Assembly: GCA_012513425.1 (NCBI GenBank)
Contig: JAAZCF010000372.1
Location: forward strand, 1 to 7,017
Source of the DNA: Bacteroidales bacterium
GTDB lineage: Bacteria; Bacteroidota; Bacteroidia; Bacteroidales; UBA932
DNA: 7,017 bases
Direction of reading: 5' to 3'
In this document: positions 1 through 5,498 of the stretch, piece after piece
How positions within the stretch are numbered: the first letter of the stretch is position 1
How the letters are laid out: each line of letters starts with the position of its first letter
Program-made: the position numbers and the translations under genes
The notes under the pieces: generated by a model
What the model saw: the letters and a program-made list of their open reading frames with translations, nothing else
Databases searched by the model: none
What the model was told of the DNA's origin: nothing

Positions 1-205
1 AGCCTATACAGGTGCTGATGCTCAACTTTGGCGTATAGAATGTCTTACTGATGGCACATACAGAATCATGCCGAAGGCTGTTCCCGGTCATAGCGAACCA
101 TTCGCTTTGGTTTCATTGGGTGACTGTTCACCAACTCTTGCTCCTTTCGATTTCAACAGCGATAATTCAAAATGGAATTTCCGTCGTTTCTCACATATCC
201 AATAA
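1..205 (+). CDS. C-terminal end of a secreted protein with a ricin-type beta-trefoil-like tail (5' partial)
   Basis: Only the last 67 codons are present, reading in frame from base 2 to the TAA at 203-205. The fragment contains AQLWRIECLTDGTYRIMPK, which resembles the QxW-centred repeats of ricin-type (CBM13-like) beta-trefoil lectin domains, and it ends in SKWNFRRFSHIQ. In Bacteroidales such tails are common on secreted glycoside hydrolases, where they bind carbohydrate. The catalytic part lies outside the window, so the enzyme family cannot be named. Only 11 bp separate its stop from the xylanase start, so the two are very probably co-transcribed and belong to the same polysaccharide locus. 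The open frame and gene order are seen directly. The domain name is by motif resemblance and is moderate at best. Confidence 0.6.
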   Translation, partial: AYTGADAQLWRIECLTDGTYRIMPKAVPGHSEPFALVSLGDCSPTLAPFDFNSDNSKWNFRRFSHIQ

Positions 206-216
206 TATAGTATCTC

Positions 217-1377
217 ATGAAAACAATTAAAGTTACTGTAGTCGTTTTGAGTATTATCCTACTAAGTTTTAATAGTAGTTTTGCTCAAAGCACTGCCCAA
301 AAGACTCTAAAGAGTTCTTATGGGAAAGCATTCAAAATGGGTGTTGCAATCAGCCCTTACGAAATCTCTGATAGAAATATAAAATCAAGAGATCTTATCC
401 TTGAACAATTTAATGCCATTTCTCCCGGCAATCATATGAAGCCAGAATCGCTTAATCCAAAGCCAGGTGTGTGGAATTTCGCCCCTGCTGATGAATATGT
501 TGAGTTTGGCAGAAAGAATGATATGTTTATTCTCGGTCATACACTCTGCTGGCACAATCAGACTCCGGATCATTTCTGGTTTAAAGAAAATGGAGAATAC
601 AAAAGCCACGACGAATTGGTAGAGACTCTCCGCAGTTATATTGAAACCGTTTGTACAAGGTACGCAGGCAAAGTAGATGCTTGGGATGTTGTCAATGAGA
701 TTGTCTCTGAAGATGGAGGTTGGCGCAACATTGGCTGGGTAAAAGCTTTTGGAGGAGATGGTGCTGAGGTTGTAAAACTGGCTTTTAAGTTTGCGAATGA
801 GTATTGTCCTAAAGAAACAGAATTGTACTATAACGAATTCAATGTTTGGAGACCATCAAAGCTAGAAGGAGTTATCAATTTGGTGAAAATGCTCAGGGAA
901 GAAGGTCTTCGTATTGATGGTGTTGGCATTCAGGCTCATTGGGGTTTGAATTATCCGAAGAATCAATATATCGAAGATGCTATTGACAAATTGTCAGCAT
1001 TGGGAGTAAAAGTAATGATTACAGAGCTTGATGTGGATGTGTTGCCAATTTCAAAAGAAGGTCAAGTGATTGGCAAGTCATTGCAAGATGCTCAATATCA
1101 GCTTGAGGAGTTTGAAGCATTTTTAGATCCTTATAAAGAAGGTCTCCCTGCAGAAGTTGAGCAGCAACTTTCAGATAGATATGCTGAACTCTTCAGAATT
1201 TTCTACAATCACCGCGATCAAATTGACAGAGTTACTTTTTGGGGCCTTCATGATGGCACATCTTGGAAAAACGGCAGTCCAATACCAAGACGAACCAACT
1301 ATCCGCTTCTTTTTAAAAGGGATTATACGCCGCACGATGCTTTTGGCGTAGTGTTGGCAATACCATCGGCAAAATAA
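217..1377 (+). CDS. GH10 endo-1,4-beta-xylanase, secreted
   Basis: This enzyme hydrolyses internal beta-1,4 bonds of xylan with retention of configuration. The 386-residue product starts with a signal peptide (residues 1-23, cut likely before Q24), followed by one GH10 TIM barrel at about 30-380. GH10 hallmarks visible are K75-P-E77, GHTLCWHNQTP (107-117), the acid/base E161 in WDVVNE, YYNE (204-207), Q239 and H241 in GIQAHWG, the nucleophile E270 in MITELDVDV, and FWGLHDGTSW (341-350). Length is typical of a single-domain GH10 and no catalytic residue is missing. There is no lipobox, so the product is probably periplasmic or released rather than a surface lipoprotein. It lies between a ricin-tailed protein and a GH43 enzyme, which fits a xylan utilisation locus. 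The ATG at 217 is chosen because the signal peptide begins there. No promoter is seen in the 11-bp gap upstream. Confidence 0.95.
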   Translation: MKTIKVTVVVLSIILLSFNSSFAQSTAQKTLKSSYGKAFKMGVAISPYEISDRNIKSRDLILEQFNAISPGNHMKPESLNPKPGVWNFAPADEYVEFGRKNDMFILGHTLCWHNQTPDHFWFKENGEYKSHDELVETLRSYIETVCTRYAGKVDAWDVVNEIVSEDGGWRNIGWVKAFGGDGAEVVKLAFKFANEYCPKETELYYNEFNVWRPSKLEGVINLVKMLREEGLRIDGVGIQAHWGLNYPKNQYIEDAIDKLSALGVKVMITELDVDVLPISKEGQVIGKSLQDAQYQLEEFEAFLDPYKEGLPAEVEQQLSDRYAELFRIFYNHRDQIDRVTFWGLHDGTSWKNGSPIPRRTNYPLLFKRDYTPHDAFGVVLAIPSAK

Positions 1378-1401
1378 GACAGTATTTACTTGATTCATAG
1401 A

Positions 1402-1434
1402 AAAGGCGCCTAGGCATATTGTCTGGGCGCTTAT
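1402..1434 (+). terminator. Intercistronic hairpin between the GH10 and GH43 genes
   Basis: An imperfect stem (left arm about 1403-1415, right arm about 1421-1432) carries one bulged G and G-T wobbles around a short TATT loop. It is followed by TTATTTATTC, not a clean T-run. It could be a weak terminator, or an RNA processing or stability element that lowers GH43 expression relative to GH10. Structure was read by eye; function is inference. Confidence 0.45.
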
Positions 1435-1471
1435 TTATTCTTAACTTGCGAACTGTAATAATAAAAGAACC

Positions 1472-3115
1472 ATGAAAATAAAACGAATCATTTTGGCAAT
1501 TGCCCTTGTATCAATGGCTTTTGCTGCAAATGCCCAGCAATTGGGCAAAACAACTCGTTATTGCAACCCTCTTCCTATGGTAATGGGTGAAGGCGGTACT
1601 GCTTCCGGAGACGTGTCTGTCTTTCAGTGGCAGGGAAAATATTACATGTTCTGCACAGGTGGTGGAGCATGGGTATCTGATGATATGTTTAACTGGGAGT
1701 TTCACAAAGTAGAAAATGTCCCAACAGCCCCTGATGTAGTGCCTTATAATGGCAAATTTATCATGACTGGTAACAGTACAGGTGTATGGGTAGCAGACAA
1801 TCCACTTGGTCCATATGAAATGATTGGCAATTGGAAAGGTATCCCTGGCATTGAAGGTGGCTGGAGTATCCCTTTTGACACTCATATCTACATTGATGAT
1901 GACAATCAACCTTATCTATTTTGGCCAGGTATGGCAATTAGTGGTATTTATTCTGTTAAACTTAACCCCAATGATATCACACAATTTGCCGGCCCTATTA
2001 CACACCATTTCAGCTTCAACCCTGACCATGTATGGGAGCGTCAAGGCGAACAAAATGAATATACAGATGTAGCTTGGATTGAAGGTCCATGGGTTTACAA
2101 ACACAATGGAACTTATTATCTACAATATTCAGCTTCCGGTACACAATGGCGCACTTATGCTGAAGGTTATTATAAGGCAAATAGCATTGAAGGTCCTTAT
2201 GAATATGCAAGCAATAATCCATTCCTTCGCCGTACTGATGGCGTTGTGACAGGTGCTGCTCATGGCAGTATGCTTACTGGTCCTGACGGAAACATTTGGC
2301 AATTCTACACAATCGTTCTTAGCAGCGGTGGTCGTCGTATAGGTATGGACCGCGTGACAGTAGATGAACAAGGAAATCTGAATTGCAAAATTACAGATAC
2401 TCCACAGTGGATTCCAGGTGCAGTTAAAGATCCTACAAAAGGCGATAGTGGCTCAATTATCGTATCTGTTGGTAAGATAAATAATGGTAATGCTGGCGGC
2501 ACTACACGCGCAAAAGTCGCTTCAACTGATACCCCAGGTCGCGGTGCAGAATATGCAGTAGACAACTCTACAGCTACATGGTGGACACCAGACCCTTCTG
2601 ATAAACAACCAACCCTCACTTTGAACCTTTCTCCATCAGTTGACCGTGACAGAACACAAACTTTTACCGTTGATGGTATCCGTTTGCTTTTCAACAACTC
2701 AAGAGCCGGTGGCTTTGGATCTCCAACAGGAGAACTTCCTGAACCTGCTCCAAATGCAGTTATCGACCTAACTCAGAATGAAAGACAATCAAGCAACCGC
2801 GTAGCTACCAATGGCCAGCCACAGCGTCGTATGTCCTTCCCATTCAATCCATCAGTATTTAAATACAAAGTTGAAGTCTCTATGGATGCTAAGAACTACA
2901 CTACAGTTCTTGACCGTACCGACAATACAGTATCTCGCAATACAATTTTTGATGAATTCGCTCCTATAGAGTGCCGCTTTGTTCGCCTTACCATCACAGA
3001 ATGGCCTGCAAACACAGCCCTCAGCGTACTTGATTTCTCAGTATTTGGTAAAGCAACCGGATATAGCCCTTCAGAAGTTGCTGTTCCACCATTGAAAGAT
3101 ATGAGTAAGAAATAA
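1472..3115 (+). CDS. GH43 family glycosidase (xylosidase/arabinofuranosidase type) with C-terminal discoidin-like CBM
   Basis: The 547-residue product has a signal peptide (1-21, cut near ANA/QQ), a five-bladed GH43 domain at about 28-315, and a C-terminal F5/8-type-C (CBM32-like) beta-sandwich at about 345-527. The expected GH43 inverting triad is visible: base D47 in ASGDVSVFQWQGKYYMF, pKa-modulating D136 in FDTHIYIDDD, and acid E204 in WIEGPWVYKHNGTYYLQYS. The conserved His of the central metal site is H264 in GAAHGSM. The C-terminal module shows AVDNSTATWWTP (362-373), YKVEVSMDAKNY (465-476) and CRFVRLTITEW (501-511), typical of discoidin folds. Known GH43 activities include beta-xylosidase, alpha-L-arabinofuranosidase and arabinanase. 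The xylanase next door favours action on xylo-oligosaccharides or arabinoxylan side chains, but the subfamily cannot be fixed by eye. It lies 94 bp after the GH10 gene and is followed by a strong terminator. Confidence 0.92.
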   Translation: MKIKRIILAIALVSMAFAANAQQLGKTTRYCNPLPMVMGEGGTASGDVSVFQWQGKYYMFCTGGGAWVSDDMFNWEFHKVENVPTAPDVVPYNGKFIMTGNSTGVWVADNPLGPYEMIGNWKGIPGIEGGWSIPFDTHIYIDDDNQPYLFWPGMAISGIYSVKLNPNDITQFAGPITHHFSFNPDHVWERQGEQNEYTDVAWIEGPWVYKHNGTYYLQYSASGTQWRTYAEGYYKANSIEGPYEYASNNPFLRRTDGVVTGAAHGSMLTGPDGNIWQFYTIVLSSGGRRIGMDRVTVDEQGNLNCKITDTPQWIPGAVKDPTKGDSGSIIVSVGKINNGNAGGTTRAKVASTDTPGRGAEYAVDNSTATWWTPDPSDKQPTLTLNLSPSVDRDRTQTFTVDGIRLLFNNSRAGGFGSPTGELPEPAPNAVIDLTQNERQSSNRVATNGQPQRRMSFPFNPSVFKYKVEVSMDAKNYTTVLDRTDNTVSRNTIFDEFAPIECRFVRLTITEWPANTALSVLDFSVFGKATGYSPSEVAVPPLKDMSKK

Positions 3116-3128
3116 TTAACTACTAACG

Positions 3129-3169
3129 AAAAAAGAGAGACGACTTAAAAAGTCATCTCTCTTTTTTTT
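3129..3169. terminator. Strong, probably bidirectional terminator after the GH43 gene and tRNA-Pro
   Basis: A 13-bp stem (AGAGAGACGACTT pairing with AAGTCATCTCTCT, one C-A mismatch on the + strand that becomes a wobble on the - strand) surrounds a short A-rich loop. T8 follows on the + strand and a T-rich run follows on the - strand. It lies 14 bp after the GH43 stop and just beyond the 3' end of the - strand tRNA-Pro, so one hairpin can serve both converging transcripts. Confidence 0.85.
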
Positions 3170-3172
3170 GTG

Positions 3173-3246
3173 TCGGGATACTCCGACTCGAACGGAGGAC
3201 CCCTTGGTCCCAAACCAAGTGCGCTAGCCAACTGCGCCACATCCCG
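3173..3246 (-). tRNA. tRNA-Pro (anticodon TGG)
   Basis: Read on the - strand, this is a 74-nt cloverleaf with acceptor CGGGATG/TATCCCG and discriminator A. The D-arm is normal, the anticodon stem CTTGG/CCAAG encloses the loop TTTGGGA, and the T-arm contains GTTCGAGTC. Loop positions 34-36 are TGG (bases 3212-3210), which reads proline CCA codons. The 3' CCA is not encoded and must be added by the CCA-adding enzyme, as is usual in Bacteroidetes. Confidence 0.97.
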
Positions 3247-3266
3247 ATTCTCTCGTAAGAGGACTG

Positions 3267-3297
3267 CAAAGGTATACCTAATTTTGACATTTGCAAA
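3267..3297 (-). promoter_or_regulatory. Promoter of tRNA-Pro
   Basis: On the - strand a -33 TTTG (3297-3294) is followed by 19 nt and then TACCTTTG (3274-3267), an exact match to the Bacteroidetes primary sigma consensus TTTG-N19to21-TAnnTTTG. The predicted transcription start is near 3260, leaving a leader of about 14 nt before the tRNA. Confidence 0.8.
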
Positions 3298-3302
3298 ATT
3301 TT

Positions 3303-3333
3303 TTTGATTGAATGCGAAATTATTCTATCTTTG
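3303..3333 (+). promoter_or_regulatory. Promoter of tRNA-Ser
   Basis: A -33 TTTG (3303-3306), 19 nt, and a -7 box TATCTTTG (3326-3333) match the Bacteroidetes TTTG/TAnnTTTG promoter with the same spacer as the divergent tRNA-Pro promoter. The two -33 boxes are only about 5 bp apart, back to back. Predicted start is near 3340, giving a leader of about 30 nt. The left copy of the 55-bp direct repeat begins inside this -7 box. Confidence 0.8.
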
Positions 3334-3382
3334 CTGTCCCATTTGAAAAAACAATCAAAAGAGCTGTTTGGTGAGGTGGGTG
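3328..3382 (+). repeat. 55-bp direct repeat, left copy (tRNA-Ser leader plus tRNA 5' end)
   Basis: These 55 bases are identical base for base to 6669-6723. The copy spans the last six bases of the -7 box, the whole tRNA-Ser leader and the first 13 nt of the tRNA. Agreement can be stretched 7 bp to the left with a single mismatch (3327 A versus 6668 T). To the right it stops after 3382. This copy is the functional one, since it has the promoter on one side and the rest of the tRNA on the other. Confidence 0.9.
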
Positions 3383-3456
3383 AGTGGCTTAAACCACCAG
3401 TTTGCTAAACTGACGAACGGGTTACCGTTCCGGGGGTTCGAATCCCCCCCTCACCG
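3370..3456 (+). tRNA. tRNA-Ser (anticodon GCT)
   Basis: This is an 87-nt class II tRNA. It has acceptor GGTGAGG/CCTCACC, discriminator G (typical for serine), and an anticodon loop TTGCTAA with GCT at 3404-3406 that reads AGC/AGT. The long variable arm is GAACGG/CCGTTC around GTTA, and the T-arm is GGGGG-TTCGAAT-CCCCC. CCA is not encoded. The gene is complete and has its own promoter and terminator. Its first 13 nt recur at 6711-6723. Confidence 0.97.
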
Positions 3457-3577
3457 CAAAGATAACCCTGAGCATGAAATGCTCGGGGCTTTTTTGTTGA
3501 TGGCCGAGCCGAGCTTGCTCGAGTGAGGACATCGGCGAAAAACCCCATAGGCCCATCAGGGCCAGGGTTATCTTTGC
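3456..3577. repeat. Foldback element overlapping the tRNA-Ser 3' end and terminator
   Basis: GCAAAGATAACCCTG at 3456-3470 is repeated exactly in inverted orientation at 3563-3577. Between the arms, the terminator side (CGGGGCTTTTTTG, GATGG) is partly mirrored by CATCGGCGAAAAACCCC, so the 122 bp can fold back on itself with smaller hairpins inside. It may be a tRNA-associated palindromic repeat (REP- or MITE-like). No terminal target duplication is visible. The arms are certain; the class is inference. Confidence 0.65.
3466..3496 (+). terminator. Terminator of tRNA-Ser
   Basis: A 10-bp stem CCCTGAGCAT/ATGCTCGGGG (one T-G wobble) closes a GAA loop and is followed by CTTTTTTG. It begins 10 nt after the mature tRNA end, the expected place for the transcript terminator. 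Confidence 0.85.
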
Positions 3578-3900
3578 AAGGGCCCCCGCGGCGAGCGGAG
3601 GGGGAATGCACAGGCAGCGCAGCTGCCGAGCACAATCCCCGTATAATACAAATATCTCCCAGGTTGTAGCTATGACCAATAATATCAGTATTGTTAATTT
3701 CCAAGTGTAATTGGCAACATGCAAATGGACAATTTTTCGCAAAGTTGATTCCCCAGATTTGAAGTTGTGATGGGCATTGCTGCCAGAATAAGGGACTCCG
3801 GCTGCTACAGAGCAAGCACTGCGCAGAGCTCGCTTGGCGGCTCGCTTCTCGCTTGCCTGTTGCCCGCGTGGTTGCTCGTTTCGTCACCATCACGGGAAAG
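3497..3900. other. GC-rich palindromic intergenic DNA with no credible gene
   Basis: Two GC-rich patches (about 3500-3650 and 3800-3880) are unlike the AT-rich surroundings. They contain small palindromes such as GGCAGCGCAGCTGCC and repeated GCTCGC/GCTTGC words. Long - strand frames exist here, but they run backwards through the terminator and the T- and variable arms of tRNA-Ser (encoding GGIRTPG-like ends). They are therefore judged spurious. The AT-richer core (3650-3790) holds the left arm of a longer inverted repeat. Nothing else is recognised. Confidence 0.6.
3731..3754 (-). repeat. Inverted repeat, left arm (partner at 4171-4193)
   Basis: Reverse-complemented, this arm reads GGGGAATCAACTTTGCGAAA and continues AATT. 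It matches 4171-4193 with one substitution and one single-base gap. Weaker agreement continues outward (CTTCAAATCT versus CCTCAAAAC). The arms enclose about 420 bp without a credible gene. Confidence 0.65.
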
Positions 3901-3938
3901 AAAATTTATGAAGGTGGACTCCCGACGGTTTTGACATT

Positions 3939-4049
3939 AGAGTGCCTGGACTAGGCTTCAAATCATGGGCACTCCAAGCGTTTACATGGCAAAAGCGCTT
4001 AGAGTAGGTCTGAAAGGTGGCGATGTCGATAGACCCAATTCTTTTTTTT
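3939..4049 (+). ncRNA. Possible structured RNA with competing hairpins and a T8 run (speculative)
   Basis: Three short stems lie in series. GAGTGCCT (3940-3947) can pair with GGGCACTC (3967-3974). ACTCCAAGCG (3971-3980) can pair with CGCTTAGAGT (3996-4005) with one mismatch. GGTCT (4007-4011) can pair with AGACC (4031-4035), followed by CAATTC and T8 (4042-4049). The first two share ACTC at 3971-3974 and so exclude each other, as in an attenuator. The stems are short, no promoter is seen, and no downstream gene is in position to be controlled. This may be chance structure. Confidence 0.2.
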
Positions 4050-4101
4050 CTTAAACTTTGTGCCAAATCACGAGTTTCCTTTCCGGACTCAAGAGTTCGT
4101 A

Positions 4102-4151
4102 AGCATTCATAAGCATTTGTACTTGTAGTTATTTGCCAAGTTATGAATGCT
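4102..4151. repeat. 11-bp perfect inverted repeat
   Basis: AGCATTCATAA (4102-4112) and TTATGAATGCT (4141-4151) are perfect inverted copies separated by 28 nt. The spacing and size would fit a protein-binding site or a long-loop hairpin, but there is no neighbouring regulator gene. Confidence 0.4.
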
Positions 4152-4170
4152 ATTTTCTATCCCTCAAAAC

Positions 4171-4193
4171 GGGGAATTAACTTTGCGAAAATT
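4171..4193 (+). repeat. Inverted repeat, right arm (partner at 3731-3754)
   Basis: GGGGAATTAACTTTGCGAAA followed by ATT mirrors the left arm. This arm contains TAACTTTG, a match to the -7 promoter box TAnnTTTG, whereas the left arm has CAACTTTG. No TTTG is found at the proper -33 distance, so a working promoter is doubtful. Confidence 0.65.
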
Positions 4194-4300
4194 CGGGAAT
4201 TCAAAGTTGCTGATTACATCTGTAGGCCACTTTTCTTTTTTAGTGTACCATAAATGTATCAAAGTATGGCTTATTTAAACTGTCTGGAGGTATTTGGAAT

Positions 4301-4561
4301 TTACTTTAAATATTTTTCCGGCCCTTGTAATTCTGGAAGCCATCCCATATAATCAAAGCGTGCCTTCACCTGAATCAGAGGCACCTTGACTTATTTGGAG
4401 TGCTAAAAAATGCACATATCATTACTATCTCTACCATTTCTTAAGAACTCATTTGCAGCAATGATAATTGCTTGGCTCATTCTTGCAAGCGTTGCTGCTT
4501 CCTTTACCGCAGAGTGTGGGTAGAATTCTACAAATAATCTTAAATACAAGAAAGATTTCCT
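4301..4561 (-). pseudogene. Relic reading frame of unknown function with two internal stops
   Basis: On the - strand one frame runs from 4561 to the TAA at 4301-4303 and looks like coding DNA broken by TAG (4403-4405) and TAA (about 12 nt further on). The first part contains EFYPHSAVKEAATLARMSQA and then NEFLRNGRDS. The last part contains VKVPLIQVKARFDYMGWLPE and then LQGPEKYLK before the final stop. Balanced composition in the same frame on both sides of the stops suggests one former gene, not two chance frames. I do not recognise the family, no start codon is evident, and the 5' side is cut by a TGA. Low-confidence relic. Confidence 0.3.
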
Positions 4562-4564
4562 TCA

Positions 4565-4727
4565 ACTATTAGTCCTTTCACTAAATTTCACTTGCAAGGC
4601 GAGGATACTCGCTATGATGGCAACGAGGAAGTGATTGAGTATATCGATAGCATGGGCCAGTTCTATGTCACATGGGGTGGACTGTCTATCATCCCTGAAG
4701 AGGGATCGCTTCAGCGTGATAGGTTAA
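4565..4727 (+). pseudogene. DUF4314-like small protein, frameshifted remnant
   Basis: The frame containing RYDGNEEVIEYIDSMGQFYV, then TWGGLSIIPEE, resembles DUF4314-type domains, which carry a D-x-x-G-Q-x-x-V-x-W core and an IIPxxDxF end. These short proteins of unknown function are often found on mobile or conjugative DNA. After PEE the frame runs on into an implausible tail ending in a TAA at 4829-4831. If one G of the GGG at 4702-4704 is skipped, the end becomes PEEDRFSVIG followed by TAA at 4725-4727, which fits the family much better. A single-base insertion is therefore inferred. No ATG start is present at the expected place; only a TTG at 4592 is available. It is probably dead. Family assignment is from motif memory, moderate. 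Confidence 0.45.
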
Positions 4728-4746
4728 GGCTGTCCATAAACGTAGA

Positions 4747-4776
4747 AAGGGTCGCAAGCATCTGCCTGCGGCCCTT
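4747..4776. terminator. Hairpin downstream of the WG-repeat gene, possible weak terminator
   Basis: AAGGGTCGCA (4747-4756) pairs with TGCGGCCCTT (4767-4776), with one T-G wobble and a 10-nt loop. It lies about 95 bp beyond the stop of the - strand WG-repeat gene. In that direction it is followed only by TTTCTACGTTT, so termination would be weak. Confidence 0.35.
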
Positions 4777-4871
4777 AAAAAAGTTAGCGTGTCAAATATT
4801 ACCCTTCGCGATATTCATATCTGTTGTGTAAATTATTGTATATATGATAGGAAATAGCAAATCAAGCGAAT

Positions 4872-5474
4872 TTATAAGGCTACGCCATTTAGTGAGTATT
4901 CGTATGTTTTCTCATTTTCGTCATCAAACACCAATTTATCTTCGTGCCATTCTCTTGGCTCATAATCTTTATATTTAGGTTCAACGATAATTTCTCCTAG
5001 TTTATTTATTGCACCATATCCATTATTGGTTTCTATAATAGCTATGCCATTTTCAAAGTCCTGAGCATCTTTATAAATTGGTTTAATTACCCATTTCCCT
5101 GTTTTGTCTATATAACCATATTTATCAGGATATATATTATCTTCTCTAGGTGCACCCATAACAGCAAATCCTTCTTTAAAACCGTCACCTGGTGAAAGAA
5201 ATTGATTTGGAAATGTAGGTTCAATTACCCAGTTACCTTTAATATCAATGAATCCGTAAAATGTCTTAGGCAAATAACCTAAAATACTTCTATAATATCC
5301 TTTGTTTATTCCGACCAATGCAAGTCCTTCCGAAAAATCTTCAGCAGCATCAAAAATAAATGGTATTACTGTCTTATTATCTGGATTTATATACCCATAC
5401 TTGTCATTTTTACATGCATAAATTACCCCCTCATTATAATCTCCTAATTCATCATATCCATAAGGAATTTTCAC
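4872..5474 (-). CDS. WG-repeat protein, 3' half of a gene split by an in-frame stop
   Basis: This 200-residue frame carries at least four WG-type repeats, each with an aromatic-G-[YFV]-[IL] core, then a turn with D/N-K-x-G, then V-I-x-P-x-[FY]. Examples are KYGYINPDNKTVIPFIFDAA, YGFIDIKGNWVIEPTF, KYGYIDKTGKWVIKPIYKDA and GYGAINKLGEIIVEPKY. Its GTG start is probably not a real start. The frame is open for eight more codons upstream (LVNWETGE) and then meets the TGA that ends the neighbouring frame in the same phase. Reading through gives one continuous repeat unit, RF-stop-LVNWETGEVKIP, so this is the C-terminal part of the lipoprotein encoded at 5499-6218. On its own it has no signal peptide and would be cytoplasmic if made at all. 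WG repeats are extracytoplasmic beta-rich repeats of unclear function. Confidence 0.7.
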   Translation of the reverse strand: MKIPYGYDELGDYNEGVIYACKNDKYGYINPDNKTVIPFIFDAAEDFSEGLALVGINKGYYRSILGYLPKTFYGFIDIKGNWVIEPTFPNQFLSPGDGFKEGFAVMGAPREDNIYPDKYGYIDKTGKWVIKPIYKDAQDFENGIAIIETNNGYGAINKLGEIIVEPKYKDYEPREWHEDKLVFDDENEKTYEYSLNGVAL

Positions 5475-5498
5475 TTCTCCTGTTTCCCAATTAACTAA

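Noticed and set aside
385..2697. Several 60-130-codon frames opposite or offset to the GH10 and GH43 genes
   Set aside because: They are shadows of two convincing enzyme genes with complete catalytic motifs. None shows domain-like composition.
3405..3893. Long overlapping open frames on the - strand (162 and 106 codons)
   Set aside because: They run antisense through the tRNA-Ser T- and variable arms, its terminator and the GC-rich palindromes. The two frames overlap, and their ends (GGIRTPG-like) are artefacts of antisense tRNA.
3497..4300. CRISPR array or toxin-antitoxin locus in the gene-poor stretch
   Set aside because: There is no regularly spaced repeat unit and no paired small genes with plausible starts. 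The repeats seen are inverted arms only.
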